A stretch of 64,000 nucleotides of DNA from DAIOEK01 sp963828285 (GTDB lineage: Bacteria > Chloroflexota > Anaerolineae > Anaerolineales > Anaerolineaceae): contig CAWHEB010000002.1 in assembly GCA_963828285.1 (NCBI GenBank), positions 1,426,001 through 1,490,000 on the forward strand, in the 5' to 3' direction. The stretch's first letter is position 1, and each line of letters opens with the position of its first letter. Under the pieces are notes generated by a model. The model worked only from the letters and a program-made list of their open reading frames with translations, ran no database searches and was not told where the DNA came from. Shown here piece after piece: positions 8,594 to 17,205 of this stretch. The translations under genes were made by a program, and so were the position numbers.

Positions 8594-9790
8594 ATGACAA
8601 CCAATAAAGCCAGGGTCTCTCTCTTTTTTTGCTGTTTATCTTTCTTTTTATTTGGTACCTCGATAGCTGCGATTGGACCTTCATTATCGGAATTATCCAG
8701 TGTGACGGATTCCTCTCTAGCTGCAATGGGGGCGATCTTTACCAGCATTTTCGCCGGCTCTCTTCTTACCCAGTTTGTACTTGGCCCACTAACAGATAGA
8801 ATCGGACAACAGCGTGTATTATGGATCTCCATGATTGTTATGGGTGCCGGGATACTTGGTTATACCAATATTCCTGACTTTTGGTTAATGCTTATATTTG
8901 CTTTTATTGGCGGGATTGGTCAAGGTGGGGTTGATATCTCGGCAAATGTGATTACTTCGAATCTATATGCTGAAAAAAGGACTTCAGTCTTAAATCTCCT
9001 CCATTTCTTCTTTGGTTTTGGCGGATTGATTGGACCGGCGATGGTAAGCTTCTCTCTGAGTACGATAGGAATTGCACGATCGGTCCTTTGGGTATGTGGA
9101 GCTCTTCTCATATTTTCTGCAGGATTTGTCTATTTACTTCGGATACGACTAAACCCGGTCGATATTCAGAACACCGGATCAAAAACCAGCTGGAAAGATG
9201 TATACCAATCTCCTTTAATTTGGATGATAGGGTTTTTGCTATTAATGCATGTTGGCGTTGAAAACGGATTAGGTGGCTGGGTAACTACATATCTTCAACG
9301 AACCACCAATATCAATATTGAATCGGCAGCTTTAGCAACATCCATTTTCTGGGGATCGATCACTATTGGTCGCCTTTCTGGGATATTTATCGGAAGAAGA
9401 TTTACTAATATGCAATTCCTAATCTTTTCATTGATTGGTTCCTTGATTGGAGGAATACTTTTTATCATAACTAGCGGAAATATTGTCCCAACATTAATAT
9501 CGATTGGAGTGATCGGATTCACAATGGGAGCAGTCTATCCGACTGTAATGGCTGTTGTATCTTTGACTTTTCCTCAGAACCCAGGAGCCGCTGTAAGTTT
9601 ATCCGCATCGCTCGGAAGTGTCGGAGGAATGCTTATTCCACTGGGTCAAGGATTCATACTAGAAAGGGTCAGCCCGCTGGCCAGCGCATGGTACGTTGCT
9701 ATAGTGTTTTTAATCCTGATTTTCATTATCTGGTCGATTGCCAGGCTGATGAAAACCAGTATTAATCGTCAAGTTGTCGTTAGAGGGTGA
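8594..9790 (+). CDS. Major facilitator superfamily transporter
   Basis: 398 residues with about twelve hydrophobic segments. The loop between helices 2 and 3 has the MFS signature GPLTDRIGQQRVLW (G-x-x-x-D-R-x-G). The segment GGIGQGGVDISANVITSNLY and the overall pattern resemble the FucP-like sugar/proton symporter branch, but the substrate cannot be assigned. The start is set at ATG 8594, preceded by GGGGTGGA. An earlier TTG at 8570 is less likely. The gene is divergent from the methyltransferase. A weak hairpin (CTACC/GGTAG with T run, 9829-9852) lies after the stop. Confidence 0.85.
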   Translation: MTTNKARVSLFFCCLSFFLFGTSIAAIGPSLSELSSVTDSSLAAMGAIFTSIFAGSLLTQFVLGPLTDRIGQQRVLWISMIVMGAGILGYTNIPDFWLMLIFAFIGGIGQGGVDISANVITSNLYAEKRTSVLNLLHFFFGFGGLIGPAMVSFSLSTIGIARSVLWVCGALLIFSAGFVYLLRIRLNPVDIQNTGSKTSWKDVYQSPLIWMIGFLLLMHVGVENGLGGWVTTYLQRTTNINIESAALATSIFWGSITIGRLSGIFIGRRFTNMQFLIFSLIGSLIGGILFIITSGNIVPTLISIGVIGFTMGAVYPTVMAVVSLTFPQNPGAAVSLSASLGSVGGMLIPLGQGFILERVSPLASAWYVAIVFLILIFIIWSIARLMKTSINRQVVVRG

Positions 9791-9919
9791 ACTACGAAAC
9801 GACCGTAGAATGAATTAGGAATTATCCACTACCGCTGTCTGGTAGCATTTTTGCTTTTACCTGATTTTTGATACAATATAATGACATTTCAATAACAATC
9901 AAACAATTGAGGGTTAACC

Positions 9920-11048
9920 ATGAAAGTATCCGTCTCACAACAAAATCTTGCACATGGTTTAAGTATCGTTACAAAGGCCGTAGCCCCACGGACTACTCTC
10001 CCGGTACTCTCAAATATTCTATTAGCTACTGATGGTGGAAGGTTACGCCTTTCAGCTACCAATCTGGAATTGGGTATCACTTGTTGGATAGGTGCGAAAG
10101 TTGAAGAAGAAGGCAGCTTTACTGTTCCTGCGCGTACATTCAGCGACCTGATCAATACTTCTCCTAATGAGATCTTAAACTTGCATCTCAATTCCCGTAC
10201 ACAAAGTCTTGAGCTGACCAGTACTGCGGCTACATCAGAGGTTAAAGGTATTGATGCCCAAGAATTCCCTCCCATGCCTGTACCTGATCCAAATTCGGGA
10301 GTGGTTTTGAATGTGTCGGATCTCAAAGAGATGATCCAACAGGTGGTGTTCGCGGCCTCGGCAGATGAAGCGCGTCCTGTCCTGATGGGAGCGCAAATTA
10401 CGATCGTCGATAACGAGATCGTTATGGCAGCTGCGGATGGTTTTAGAATCTCTGTGAAAAAAGCTTCCATTTCATCTGCTTTACCAACACCTGTCAGTGT
10501 GATCGTCCCGGCAAAAGCCCTGAGCGAACTCGCCCGGGTTGCAACAGACGGCGAGCAAACTGTAACAATGTCTATCCCGGCTGGACGCAGCCAGGTGATC
10601 TTTACTTTGAAAGACATCGAAGTGGCTTCTCAATTGATCGAAGGTAAATTCCCTGATTACAATCAGATCATTCCACGAAATTTTAAAACAAGGACGATTA
10701 TTACGACCTCATCCATTTTATCCGCCTGCAAACGGGCAGAAGTATTCGCTCGGGAAGGATCAAATGTAGTCAGGGTTAAATCTTAAGCCCGCCGGGGAAT
10801 CTGAAATGAGTATCATCGAGCTGTCTGCCATGAATGAAGAAACCGGTAAGAGCGAAGAAGCGATTGATGCTACCATTGAGGGCACCAGCTTATTGATCGC
10901 ATTCAATGTAAAATTCCTTCGCGAAGTACTTGAAGTTGTTAAAAGCCCTACAGTTGCATTGGAGACGACGGCAGCAAATACTCCGGGGGTTATCAAACCT
11001 GTAGGTGATGAGAGTTTTGTTCACGTCATCATGCCGATGCATCTATAA
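9920..11048 (+). CDS. dnaN: DNA polymerase III beta subunit, sliding clamp (one frameshift)
   Basis: Two frames join to a 375-residue clamp, the normal DnaN length. The first part (MKVSVSQQNLAHGLSIVTKAV, with VAPRTTLPVLSNIL) and the last part (SLLIAFNVKFLREVL ending in FVHVIMPMHL) are unmistakable. The ring-shaped homodimer tethers DNA polymerase to the template. One extra A at about 10778-10780 shifts the frame in the third domain; removing it reads VVRVNLKPAGESEMSIIE. As the gene is essential, the break is probably a sequence error. GAGGG precedes the ATG, and TACAAT/TATAAT overlap at 9872-9882 as a likely -10 region. A DnaA-like box TTATCCACT lies upstream at 9822-9830. Confidence 0.93.
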
Positions 11049-11060
11049 GTTTCTGAACTT

Positions 11061-11091
11061 AAAAGGGCTGATATTTGTCAGCCCTTTTTTT
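11061..11091 (+). terminator. Intrinsic terminator after dnaN
   Basis: Stem AAAAGGGCTGA (11061-11071) pairs perfectly with 11078-11088 around a six-base loop and is followed by a T run. Confidence 0.92.
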
Positions 11092-11160
11092 GTCGACGAA
11101 TTGCATCCCCCGTAAATCCATAAGTAATAATCGTTCGTATTCCCACCCACAAACTTTTGC

Positions 11161-11166
11161 TATAAT
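11161..11166 (+). promoter_or_regulatory. -10 box of a probable leaderless transcript (PEP/pyruvate-binding protein)
   Basis: TATAAT ends six bases before ATG 11173, and there is no Shine-Dalgarno sequence between them. Confidence 0.6.
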
Positions 11167-11172
11167 CATTTT

Positions 11173-13521
11173 ATGAATCCAAGTAATCATTACCCGCCTT
11201 TTAACGAACGGTTATTACCGATATATCTAACACTGAATCAGTATCCGATTTTGGCCGATCGGATACGATCAAAAATGCGCAGGCGGATGTATGTTAAGGG
11301 CGTGGTGCAAAAAGATGTCTTTGATGAAGAAGTAAAACAGCGCGCAATCCAGTCACAGCTACGGGAAGGATTACGGGATCCAAGTATCGAAGAAGATTCT
11401 GATACCTGGGAAAAAAGGTTATGCGCAAGCCGAAATCAATTAACCGACTATTATTTCAGTATCCATTTTATTTTACAGGATCTGGAGACTGTAATTTCTG
11501 ATGTACTGCAGGAAAAAGGGGTAGAACCACAGGAAGCCATTTTATCGTTAAACCCCGAGCTTGCTCCACTCGAAATGATCTTGGATCAAGCTTTACGTAT
11601 TGAACAGATGAATGAGTTAGAGCGGGTAAAGTTGGAAGCCCGTTTGAGTGAACTTAAAGTGGTGTTGATCCGTCAGTTGATCAGCGACCAGCTCCGCTAT
11701 ATCAATATTGCTAAAGAATGGTTTACTGCCTTTGACCTGGCTGACGTTCGCAAACATAAGATCGGCTCTGGAAGAATTGGTGGTAAAGCTGCAGGTATGC
11801 TTTTAGCGAATCGGATAATCCAACGGGTGGGTGAGGAAGAAGTAAAAAAATGCGTTTCTGTTCCTGAAACATTTTTCCTCGGATCAGATATCTTCTATAA
11901 CTTCATGGAGATTAATAACCTGGTCCATTGGAACGATCAGAAGTACAAACCTGAAGAACAGATGCGCGCAGATTATCCGCAGATTCTCGCAGATTTTGAA
12001 TCCGGATTCTTCCCGGCTGATGTGGTTGATAGATTTGAAAAGGTGCTCCTGAATTGTGGGAACAAACCACTCATCGTGAGATCGTCCAGTCTGCTTGAGG
12101 ATAATTTTGGATTCTCGTTCGCCGGAAAATATGACAGTTGGTTTTGTGCAAATCAAGGCGAACATACAGAAAATTTACAAGAATTAATTGTTGCCATTGC
12201 CAGGGTGTATGCATCCACATTGAATCCCAATGCACTACTCTACCGCCGTAGTAAAGGTTTTCAAGATTACGATGAGCGCATGGCAATCTTGATCCAGGTC
12301 GTAGAAGGGGACTTCTATAAAAATTACTACTTCCCAATGGCAGCCGGAGTTGCATTCAGCAGAAATCTCTACCGATGGGCGCCACAGATTAAACGTGAAG
12401 ATGGTTTCGTACGCCTGGTTTGGGGATTGGGCACCCGGGCGGTAGATCGGGTTGGGAACGATTATCCAAGATTGGTTGCACTATCCCATCCGCTGCTTAG
12501 ACCCAATTCATCTCCGGATGCTATCCGAAAGTACTCCCAACAGTTTGTAGATGTCATAGATACTCAATCGAATCAATACTGTACTGTCCCTTACCAACAA
12601 GTCTTGGGTATGGATTACGATTTACTTAGATTTGTTGTACAACAGGACCAGGAAGATTATTTCAGTTCGTTACGTTCGAACGTAATCGAAGGAGGAATGA
12701 ATAGTCTTCGTATCACTATGGAAGACTTTTTACACCGAACCCCTTTTGCTAATCGGATGAAGTTGATCTTGCATACGCTGGAACAACATTATCAATCGCC
12801 GGTCGATATGGAATTTACAGCAAAAGTGGTCGATGGTAATTCTATCAAACCAGAAGTATGCATCACCATTCTGCAGTGTAGACCACAAAGCCAATTGGAA
12901 CTTTCCGCACATGTGAGCATTCCCGTTAATATTCCCCCTGAAGACGTGGTATTCAGTATTCAGTTTATGGTTCCTGAAGGACTCATACCGGATATCCGTT
13001 ATGTAATATTTGTCGCACCTGAAGAATATTATGCCCTTGAAACCCCCGAACTGAGAGTTGAACTAAGCAGGACGATCGGAAAACTAAATGCGTTGCTTTC
13101 ACGCGAAACATTTATTTGTATGGGACCTGGAAGATGGGGTACAAGTAATCCCGATCTGGGAGTTAACGTAAATTACGGTGATATCTACAATTCACGGTCT
13201 TTGATCGAGATCACTGGCGAAGGATTTGGACATGCTCCTGAACCATCTTTTGGTACACATTTTTTTCAGGATTTGCTTGAATCACAAATATATCCATTGG
13301 CGATATATTTGGATGACCCCAAGACGGTATTCAACCGCGATTTTTTCTATAACACCCCTAATCATCTGCTTAGATACCTGCCCGATGAAGGAAAAATAGA
13401 AAAATGTCTTCGCGTGATCCAGGTGGATGATTATCGAAAAGAACACCGGTTGGTATTGGCGATGGATGATACAAAAGGAAAGGCGATCGCTTACTTTACC
13501 CCTGAGTCACTATCCTTTTAA
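11173..13521 (+). CDS. PEP/pyruvate-binding (PPDK N-terminal-like) protein
   Basis: 782 residues. After about 190 helical residues with no family I know, the region HKIGSGRIGGKAAGMLLANRI begins the ATP-grasp domain of the pyruvate phosphate dikinase/PEP synthase family. IVRSSSLLEDNFGFSFAGK (about 305-323) is its nucleotide-binding signature and GPGRWGTSNPDLGV lies near 655. The swivelling phosphohistidine domain and the C-terminal PEP-binding barrel are absent. It is therefore not a complete PEP synthase, and it may phosphorylate or sense something else. The 3' end overlaps the convergent histidine kinase gene by 26 bases. Confidence 0.75.
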   Translation: MNPSNHYPPFNERLLPIYLTLNQYPILADRIRSKMRRRMYVKGVVQKDVFDEEVKQRAIQSQLREGLRDPSIEEDSDTWEKRLCASRNQLTDYYFSIHFILQDLETVISDVLQEKGVEPQEAILSLNPELAPLEMILDQALRIEQMNELERVKLEARLSELKVVLIRQLISDQLRYINIAKEWFTAFDLADVRKHKIGSGRIGGKAAGMLLANRIIQRVGEEEVKKCVSVPETFFLGSDIFYNFMEINNLVHWNDQKYKPEEQMRADYPQILADFESGFFPADVVDRFEKVLLNCGNKPLIVRSSSLLEDNFGFSFAGKYDSWFCANQGEHTENLQELIVAIARVYASTLNPNALLYRRSKGFQDYDERMAILIQVVEGDFYKNYYFPMAAGVAFSRNLYRWAPQIKREDGFVRLVWGLGTRAVDRVGNDYPRLVALSHPLLRPNSSPDAIRKYSQQFVDVIDTQSNQYCTVPYQQVLGMDYDLLRFVVQQDQEDYFSSLRSNVIEGGMNSLRITMEDFLHRTPFANRMKLILHTLEQHYQSPVDMEFTAKVVDGNSIKPEVCITILQCRPQSQLELSAHVSIPVNIPPEDVVFSIQFMVPEGLIPDIRYVIFVAPEEYYALETPELRVELSRTIGKLNALLSRETFICMGPGRWGTSNPDLGVNVNYGDIYNSRSLIEITGEGFGHAPEPSFGTHFFQDLLESQIYPLAIYLDDPKTVFNRDFFYNTPNHLLRYLPDEGKIEKCLRVIQVDDYRKEHRLVLAMDDTKGKAIAYFTPESLSF

Positions 13522-14815
13522 GAGTTCCGGTCGTTGGCAGCTTTCCTTCGGGGAGTTGAATGGTGATTGTGGTGCCTGATCCTTCTCCATGAGAAGATGC
13601 CCATATTTTTCCACCATGAAGCTGAACGATTCCACGGGCGACACTCAAACCCAAACCCAAACCTCCGTAAGTCCTGGTTAAGTGCTGCTCAATCTGATAG
13701 AACTCCTTAAAGACGTTTTCCAATTCATCAACAGGAATCCCAAGACCAGTGTCTTGAACGGTTATTTCTATATAATTTGCAATTCTGGTCGCTTGGACAG
13801 TAATCCTTCCACCATCGGGAGTAAACCTGATCGCGTTGTCAAACAAACTAGTAAAAACGTGTTTTAATTTATCCGCGTCGGCATTGATCATAATGGGCTG
13901 CATGGGTAACAGCCATTCAATTTGATGTCCGCGTAATTTTAATTGTTGCAATTTTTCCTGCAATGCCTGATCCATGACGGATTGCAAAGAGACTTGTTTG
14001 AATTCAGATACCATCTCTCCTTTCCGAATTAGCTCCAGATTGGTCATGGTATCGATGATGGACTTCATTTTATTTCCTGCTTCAACAACTTTCCCGGCGG
14101 CTTCGGTGACATGATCATCTGTGGACTGCTTCATCAATCCGGCATACCCCAGAATATGTTGCAATGGAGTTCTTAACTCATGCGAGGCGAGTGCCAGGAA
14201 TCGGGTTTTCATTTCGTCTGTCCGTTGGATCTCTTCAAGTGCATTTTGAATGGCATTCATCTGTCGGGCGTTTGATATGGCGACTGCTGCCTGATTGGCA
14301 ATAATGGAGAGAATATCTGCATCATCCTTACTAAAGGATCCATTGGTCTTGTTCAAAGCCTCAAGAACCCCGGTGACCTGTTCGCGGATGCGCATAGGTA
14401 CACCAACTAGATTCCTGGTTTGAAAACTAACCTCTTCAGAGACATGTTCGTAATGGCGAGGATCCGTTGCAGCATCTTCAACAATTACAACTTGATTTTC
14501 ACGAAATACAGCGCCAGCAATGGAGTGGTCTTTCGGAACCGGTATATCTGCCAATCGCTTGGGATCTGATCCGGTGGCAGCCGCAAAGTATAGTTTCTGA
14601 CTGGTTTCATCATAAAGTAATAACGATGCTGCTTCGCACTCCAATAGATCGGTGGCGCTTTGGATGATCGATTGAAGCAACTGCTCCGGATTCATGGTTG
14701 AATTCAGTCGGATACTGATCTCAACTATGCGAATAAGTTTACGAAGCTGTTGACGGAGATCTCGTTCGGCGGGGGAGAGAGTGGCTGTAGTCATAGACAT
14801 TAGTTTAATGCGCAC
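13496..14815 (-). CDS. GAF-domain sensor histidine kinase
   Basis: About 439 residues without membrane segments, hence a cytoplasmic sensor. A GAF domain covers roughly 40-190 (AASLLLYDETSQKLYF, DHSIAGAVFRENQ). The HisKA box FLALASHELRTPLQHILGY carries the phosphorylated histidine (about 216), and the ATPase domain shows DNAIRFTPDGG, DTGLGIP and GGLGLGLSVARGIV. The GTG at 14815 is the longest start; ATGs at 14800 and 14794 are alternatives, and the GTG sits at the base of a hairpin. No response regulator gene is next to it, so the partner is unknown. Confidence 0.88.
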   Translation of the reverse strand: MRIKLMSMTTATLSPAERDLRQQLRKLIRIVEISIRLNSTMNPEQLLQSIIQSATDLLECEAASLLLYDETSQKLYFAAATGSDPKRLADIPVPKDHSIAGAVFRENQVVIVEDAATDPRHYEHVSEEVSFQTRNLVGVPMRIREQVTGVLEALNKTNGSFSKDDADILSIIANQAAVAISNARQMNAIQNALEEIQRTDEMKTRFLALASHELRTPLQHILGYAGLMKQSTDDHVTEAAGKVVEAGNKMKSIIDTMTNLELIRKGEMVSEFKQVSLQSVMDQALQEKLQQLKLRGHQIEWLLPMQPIMINADADKLKHVFTSLFDNAIRFTPDGGRITVQATRIANYIEITVQDTGLGIPVDELENVFKEFYQIEQHLTRTYGGLGLGLSVARGIVQLHGGKIWASSHGEGSGTTITIQLPEGKLPTTGTLKRIVTQG

Positions 14816-14838
14816 AGCCCTCTATAACAAGAGGGCTG
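14815..14838. other. 9-bp hairpin overlapping the start of the histidine kinase gene
   Basis: CAGCCCTCT (14815-14823) pairs perfectly with 14830-14838 around a six-base loop. There is no T run on either strand, so it is a poor terminator. On the minus strand it covers the only purine-rich stretch (AGAGGG) before the GTG start. Its role is unclear. Confidence 0.5.
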
Positions 14839-14933
14839 CGAAAATCAATAAGCAATTGAAAACAGAACAAGTGTTCTTATCAAGGATAATGTGTAAATGG
14901 TTGGTTTACAATGCATCTGTAACCGGACGCAAT

Positions 14934-14949
14934 TGTTGCACGTGAAACA
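14934..14949. other. parS: parS site, one mismatch
   Basis: TGTTGCACGTGAAACA differs in one position from the ParB-binding consensus TGTTTCACGTGAAACA. It lies directly after the stop codon of the SdpI-like gene. A perfect copy is 0.7 kb away. Confidence 0.8.
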
Positions 14950-14950
14950 A

Positions 14951-15601
14951 TTAATCCAATTTCTTTTCGATCTGGGTAAATCGGACGTATGAATAGACGA
15001 ATAATCCAAATGCACTTGCCAGTGCTGGAACCAACACAAACCACATCGCCGCAGTAGGAAAGAAAGCTCCGATTAGGCAGAATAAACCACACATCTTAAA
15101 TAAGTATCCCCCAACCCGATGAGTATCATCCCAGACAACGGAATTACTCAACGTCCACGGTGTTCGAATACCAATAAAGTAATTCGGTTTGGCGACTTTG
15201 ACTAATTCACCAACAGCGTAGAAGAATAACGCCATTCCTGGCAGCATCCAACTAATGAATTCAATCTTTATGCCGAGATTAAATACAAGGGTTATGATGT
15301 GAAGGTAAGTGAAGAAGGCTGTGAAGCAGACTAGAAATACATTGTACTGATTTCTGAATGTTGATATATTCTTCTTGAGTGGATCCATTGAGGGAACAAC
15401 CGATAATAAAATGGCGAAAATAATCTGCATTCCAGGGAATAAGAACAATGCACTAAGCTTTGAGGAATAACCATCTGCCTGACCCTGCGCGTTCCAGTGT
15501 GACACCATTGTGTCGGGTAGTCTGTTCGATAAAAAGAGGCTGACTGCCAGGGACACTAAAATTAGAACTATCATTACCATCCATGCATACTTGGTTTTCA
15601 T
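14951..15601 (-). CDS. SdpI/DUF1648 family membrane protein
   Basis: 216 residues with an N-terminal membrane segment followed by the DUF1648 motif LPDTMVSHWNAQGQADGYSSK, then further hydrophobic segments. The C-terminal half has the SdpI signature PNYFIGIRTPWTLSNSVVWDDTH. SdpI proteins give immunity to the SDP killing factor in Bacillus; most homologues, probably including this one, are general membrane proteins of unknown role and are often linked with a small regulator. It is transcribed in the same direction as the GntR and SPFH genes upstream and is flanked by two parS sites. Confidence 0.85.
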   Translation of the reverse strand: MKTKYAWMVMIVLILVSLAVSLFLSNRLPDTMVSHWNAQGQADGYSSKLSALFLFPGMQIIFAILLSVVPSMDPLKKNISTFRNQYNVFLVCFTAFFTYLHIITLVFNLGIKIEFISWMLPGMALFFYAVGELVKVAKPNYFIGIRTPWTLSNSVVWDDTHRVGGYLFKMCGLFCLIGAFFPTAAMWFVLVPALASAFGLFVYSYVRFTQIEKKLD

Positions 15602-15654
15602 TTTTATCCTTTTCTCGTATCCACCCCAAGAACTATTTTGTCCCCGGTGTGGAT

Positions 15655-15670
15655 TGTTTCACGTGAAACA
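15655..15670. other. parS: parS site, perfect consensus
   Basis: TGTTTCACGTGAAACA, identical to the Bacillus-type parS consensus, extended to an 18-bp palindrome by flanking T and A. It is the binding site for ParB (Spo0J) in chromosome segregation and is normally close to oriC. It lies in the gap between the SPFH and SdpI-like genes. Confidence 0.93.
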
Positions 15671-15674
15671 ATAA

Positions 15675-16613
15675 TTATTTTTTATCCGTTACATTCTGCT
15701 GGGCAAGAGAAATCATCCCGCTTAATCCGCCCAGATTCATCGTGTCTACTGCGCTGCTGGGGACGATCACCAAAGCGCCTTTTTCTTTTAGTCCTTCAAA
15801 GAGCATATTCATCGCGCGCAAATGCAATGCGGTTGGATTGGTGATGTATGCTTTGGATGCTTCAGCGAAACTGGATGCGATCTGCATTTCAGATTCGCCC
15901 AGGATCACCCGGGCTTGTCGTTCCCGCTCAGCTTGGGCTTGCCTGCTCATGGCGTCTTCCAGATCTTGTGGGATGACTACGTCCCTGATCTCAACGGATT
16001 GAACGGTAATACCCCATGGAGTGGTCCTCTCGTCGATGATCCTTTGTAGATCAGCATCCATTTTTGCGCGACCGACAAGAATGTCGGCAAGTGTCATTTG
16101 ACCGATGATTTCGCGTAATGCGGTTTGAGCTGCCCAGGAGATTGCCGCCCGGTAATCAGCCACTTCCAATGCCGCTTTTTCAGCATCCCAGACCACCCAG
16201 AATAGAACGGCGTCCACGTCAACGGGGACGGTATCTCTGGTAAGCGTTTTCTCTGCGCTAAAGGAAGTAACCATCACCCGGTGGTCGATCCAATTTGAGA
16301 CTGAATCCACCAGTGGTGTGATCCAGAAGATGCCAGGACCCTTAAGCCCTTGGAATCTTCCGAGACGTAGGACAACTGCTTTCTCCCATTGATTGGCGAC
16401 TTTGATGGCATAAAGAAATAATGCCGCCAGAAGGATCAGGATGATCACGAACACCCCTATCCATAAATCAGGCACTTTTCCATCCATAAGAATTGCACCT
16501 ACGATCGCTTTCACCATGATCACTACAAAGATGGCTATGGCGATGGGAGGGATATGGGTAGGTGTAATATCCACTTTTGTAGCTGATTTCTTTTGTTGCA
16601 TTGAAAGATTCAT
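15675..16613 (-). CDS. SPFH/stomatin-type membrane protein (slipin)
   Basis: 312 residues. Two hydrophobic segments (about 25-45 and 50-72) anchor the N-terminus. The SPFH (band 7) domain follows: EKAVVLRLGRFQGLKGPG, then the conserved DRRV-like IDHRVMVTSFSAEKTLTRD and WGITVQSVEIRDVVIPQDL. The alanine/glutamate-rich segment AMSRQAQAERERQAR is the usual coiled coil. Slipins form membrane scaffolds and often pair with an NfeD protease, which is absent here. The gene lies 19 bases after the GntR gene and is probably in one operon with it. Confidence 0.9.
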   Translation of the reverse strand: MNLSMQQKKSATKVDITPTHIPPIAIAIFVVIMVKAIVGAILMDGKVPDLWIGVFVIILILLAALFLYAIKVANQWEKAVVLRLGRFQGLKGPGIFWITPLVDSVSNWIDHRVMVTSFSAEKTLTRDTVPVDVDAVLFWVVWDAEKAALEVADYRAAISWAAQTALREIIGQMTLADILVGRAKMDADLQRIIDERTTPWGITVQSVEIRDVVIPQDLEDAMSRQAQAERERQARVILGESEMQIASSFAEASKAYITNPTALHLRAMNMLFEGLKEKGALVIVPSSAVDTMNLGGLSGMISLAQQNVTDKK

Positions 16614-16632
16614 TCTCTTTTCCTTTCAGACT

Positions 16633-17037
16633 TTATATAAATGATGACCCGTTTTGATGGGTAAAATGTTTTTCTAATTCTGTAATGACATCCTGGTGGG
16701 AATACCCCAGCTTCTTTGCTTCCTGTAGAAGATTCTCGACCAGCCCTTCAATCGTCTGCTCTTTAATATACGTTACTACGTCCTGCGTAGATGTATCGAT
16801 CAAATAGGTTCCCCTACCCTGTTGGGTCGAGATCATCCCCGCTTCATCCAAAATCCGATATGCTCTTGCAACCGTGTTGAAGTTGATCCGCAGATCCGAA
16901 GCCAATTGTCTGACCGTTGGGAGTTGGTCTCCGGGTTTAAGTTCTCCATGGATTAGGAGAAGCTTGATCTGCTCAACGATCTGTAAATAGATAGGGATTC
17001 CTGAGCGAAAATCGATTTTGAAGGTTAGATTATTCAC
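16633..17037 (-). CDS. GntR-family (YtrA-type) transcriptional regulator
   Basis: 134 residues. An N-terminal winged helix (GIPIYLQIVEQIKLLLIHGE, then PTVRQLASDLRINFNTVARAY with the recognition helix) is followed by only about 55 residues, the short C-terminal dimerisation tail of the YtrA subgroup. Such regulators usually repress their own operon, which holds membrane proteins or transporters. That fits the SPFH and SdpI-like genes downstream. The GTG start has GAGG upstream. The promoter contains four tandem 8-bp repeats, a probable operator. Confidence 0.9.
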   Translation of the reverse strand: MNNLTFKIDFRSGIPIYLQIVEQIKLLLIHGELKPGDQLPTVRQLASDLRINFNTVARAYRILDEAGMISTQQGRGTYLIDTSTQDVVTYIKEQTIEGLVENLLQEAKKLGYSHQDVITELEKHFTHQNGSSFI

Positions 17038-17052
17038 GCCATTTTTCCTCTA

Positions 17053-17084
17053 CATTGTATCTTTGTATTATTGTATCATTGTAT
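17053..17084 (-). repeat. Four tandem 8-bp repeats in the GntR promoter (probable operator)
   Basis: On the minus strand four consecutive octamers follow the pattern ATACAA(T/A)(G/A) without gaps, covering the -10 box and the start of the leader. One turn of DNA is about 10 bp, so these are not simply phased half-sites, but inverted halves such as GTATAC at the edge exist. Confidence 0.7.
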
Positions 17085-17097
17085 ACAGTTTTGTCAA
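17070..17097 (-). promoter_or_regulatory. Promoter of the gntR-SPFH-sdpI operon
   Basis: On the minus strand TTGACA (17097-17092), a 16-base spacer and TACAAT (17075-17070) form a near-consensus housekeeping promoter 33 bases before the GTG start. The -10 box lies inside the tandem repeat, so binding of the regulator there would block transcription. Confidence 0.75.
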
Positions 17098-17205
17098 GGG
17101 ATTCTGGGTTGGTGGTGATTTTCCGATAATCATTCGCCTGCTTCCTTGCGATTAGCCTGCCGCGTGGTAGAATCTCATTAGAATAGGTATATAGGAGGAT
17201 TTCTT

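Noticed and set aside
9889..10617. Open frame of 242 residues opposite dnaN
   Set aside because: Antisense to a conserved gene; composition is that of a reverse-complement shadow.
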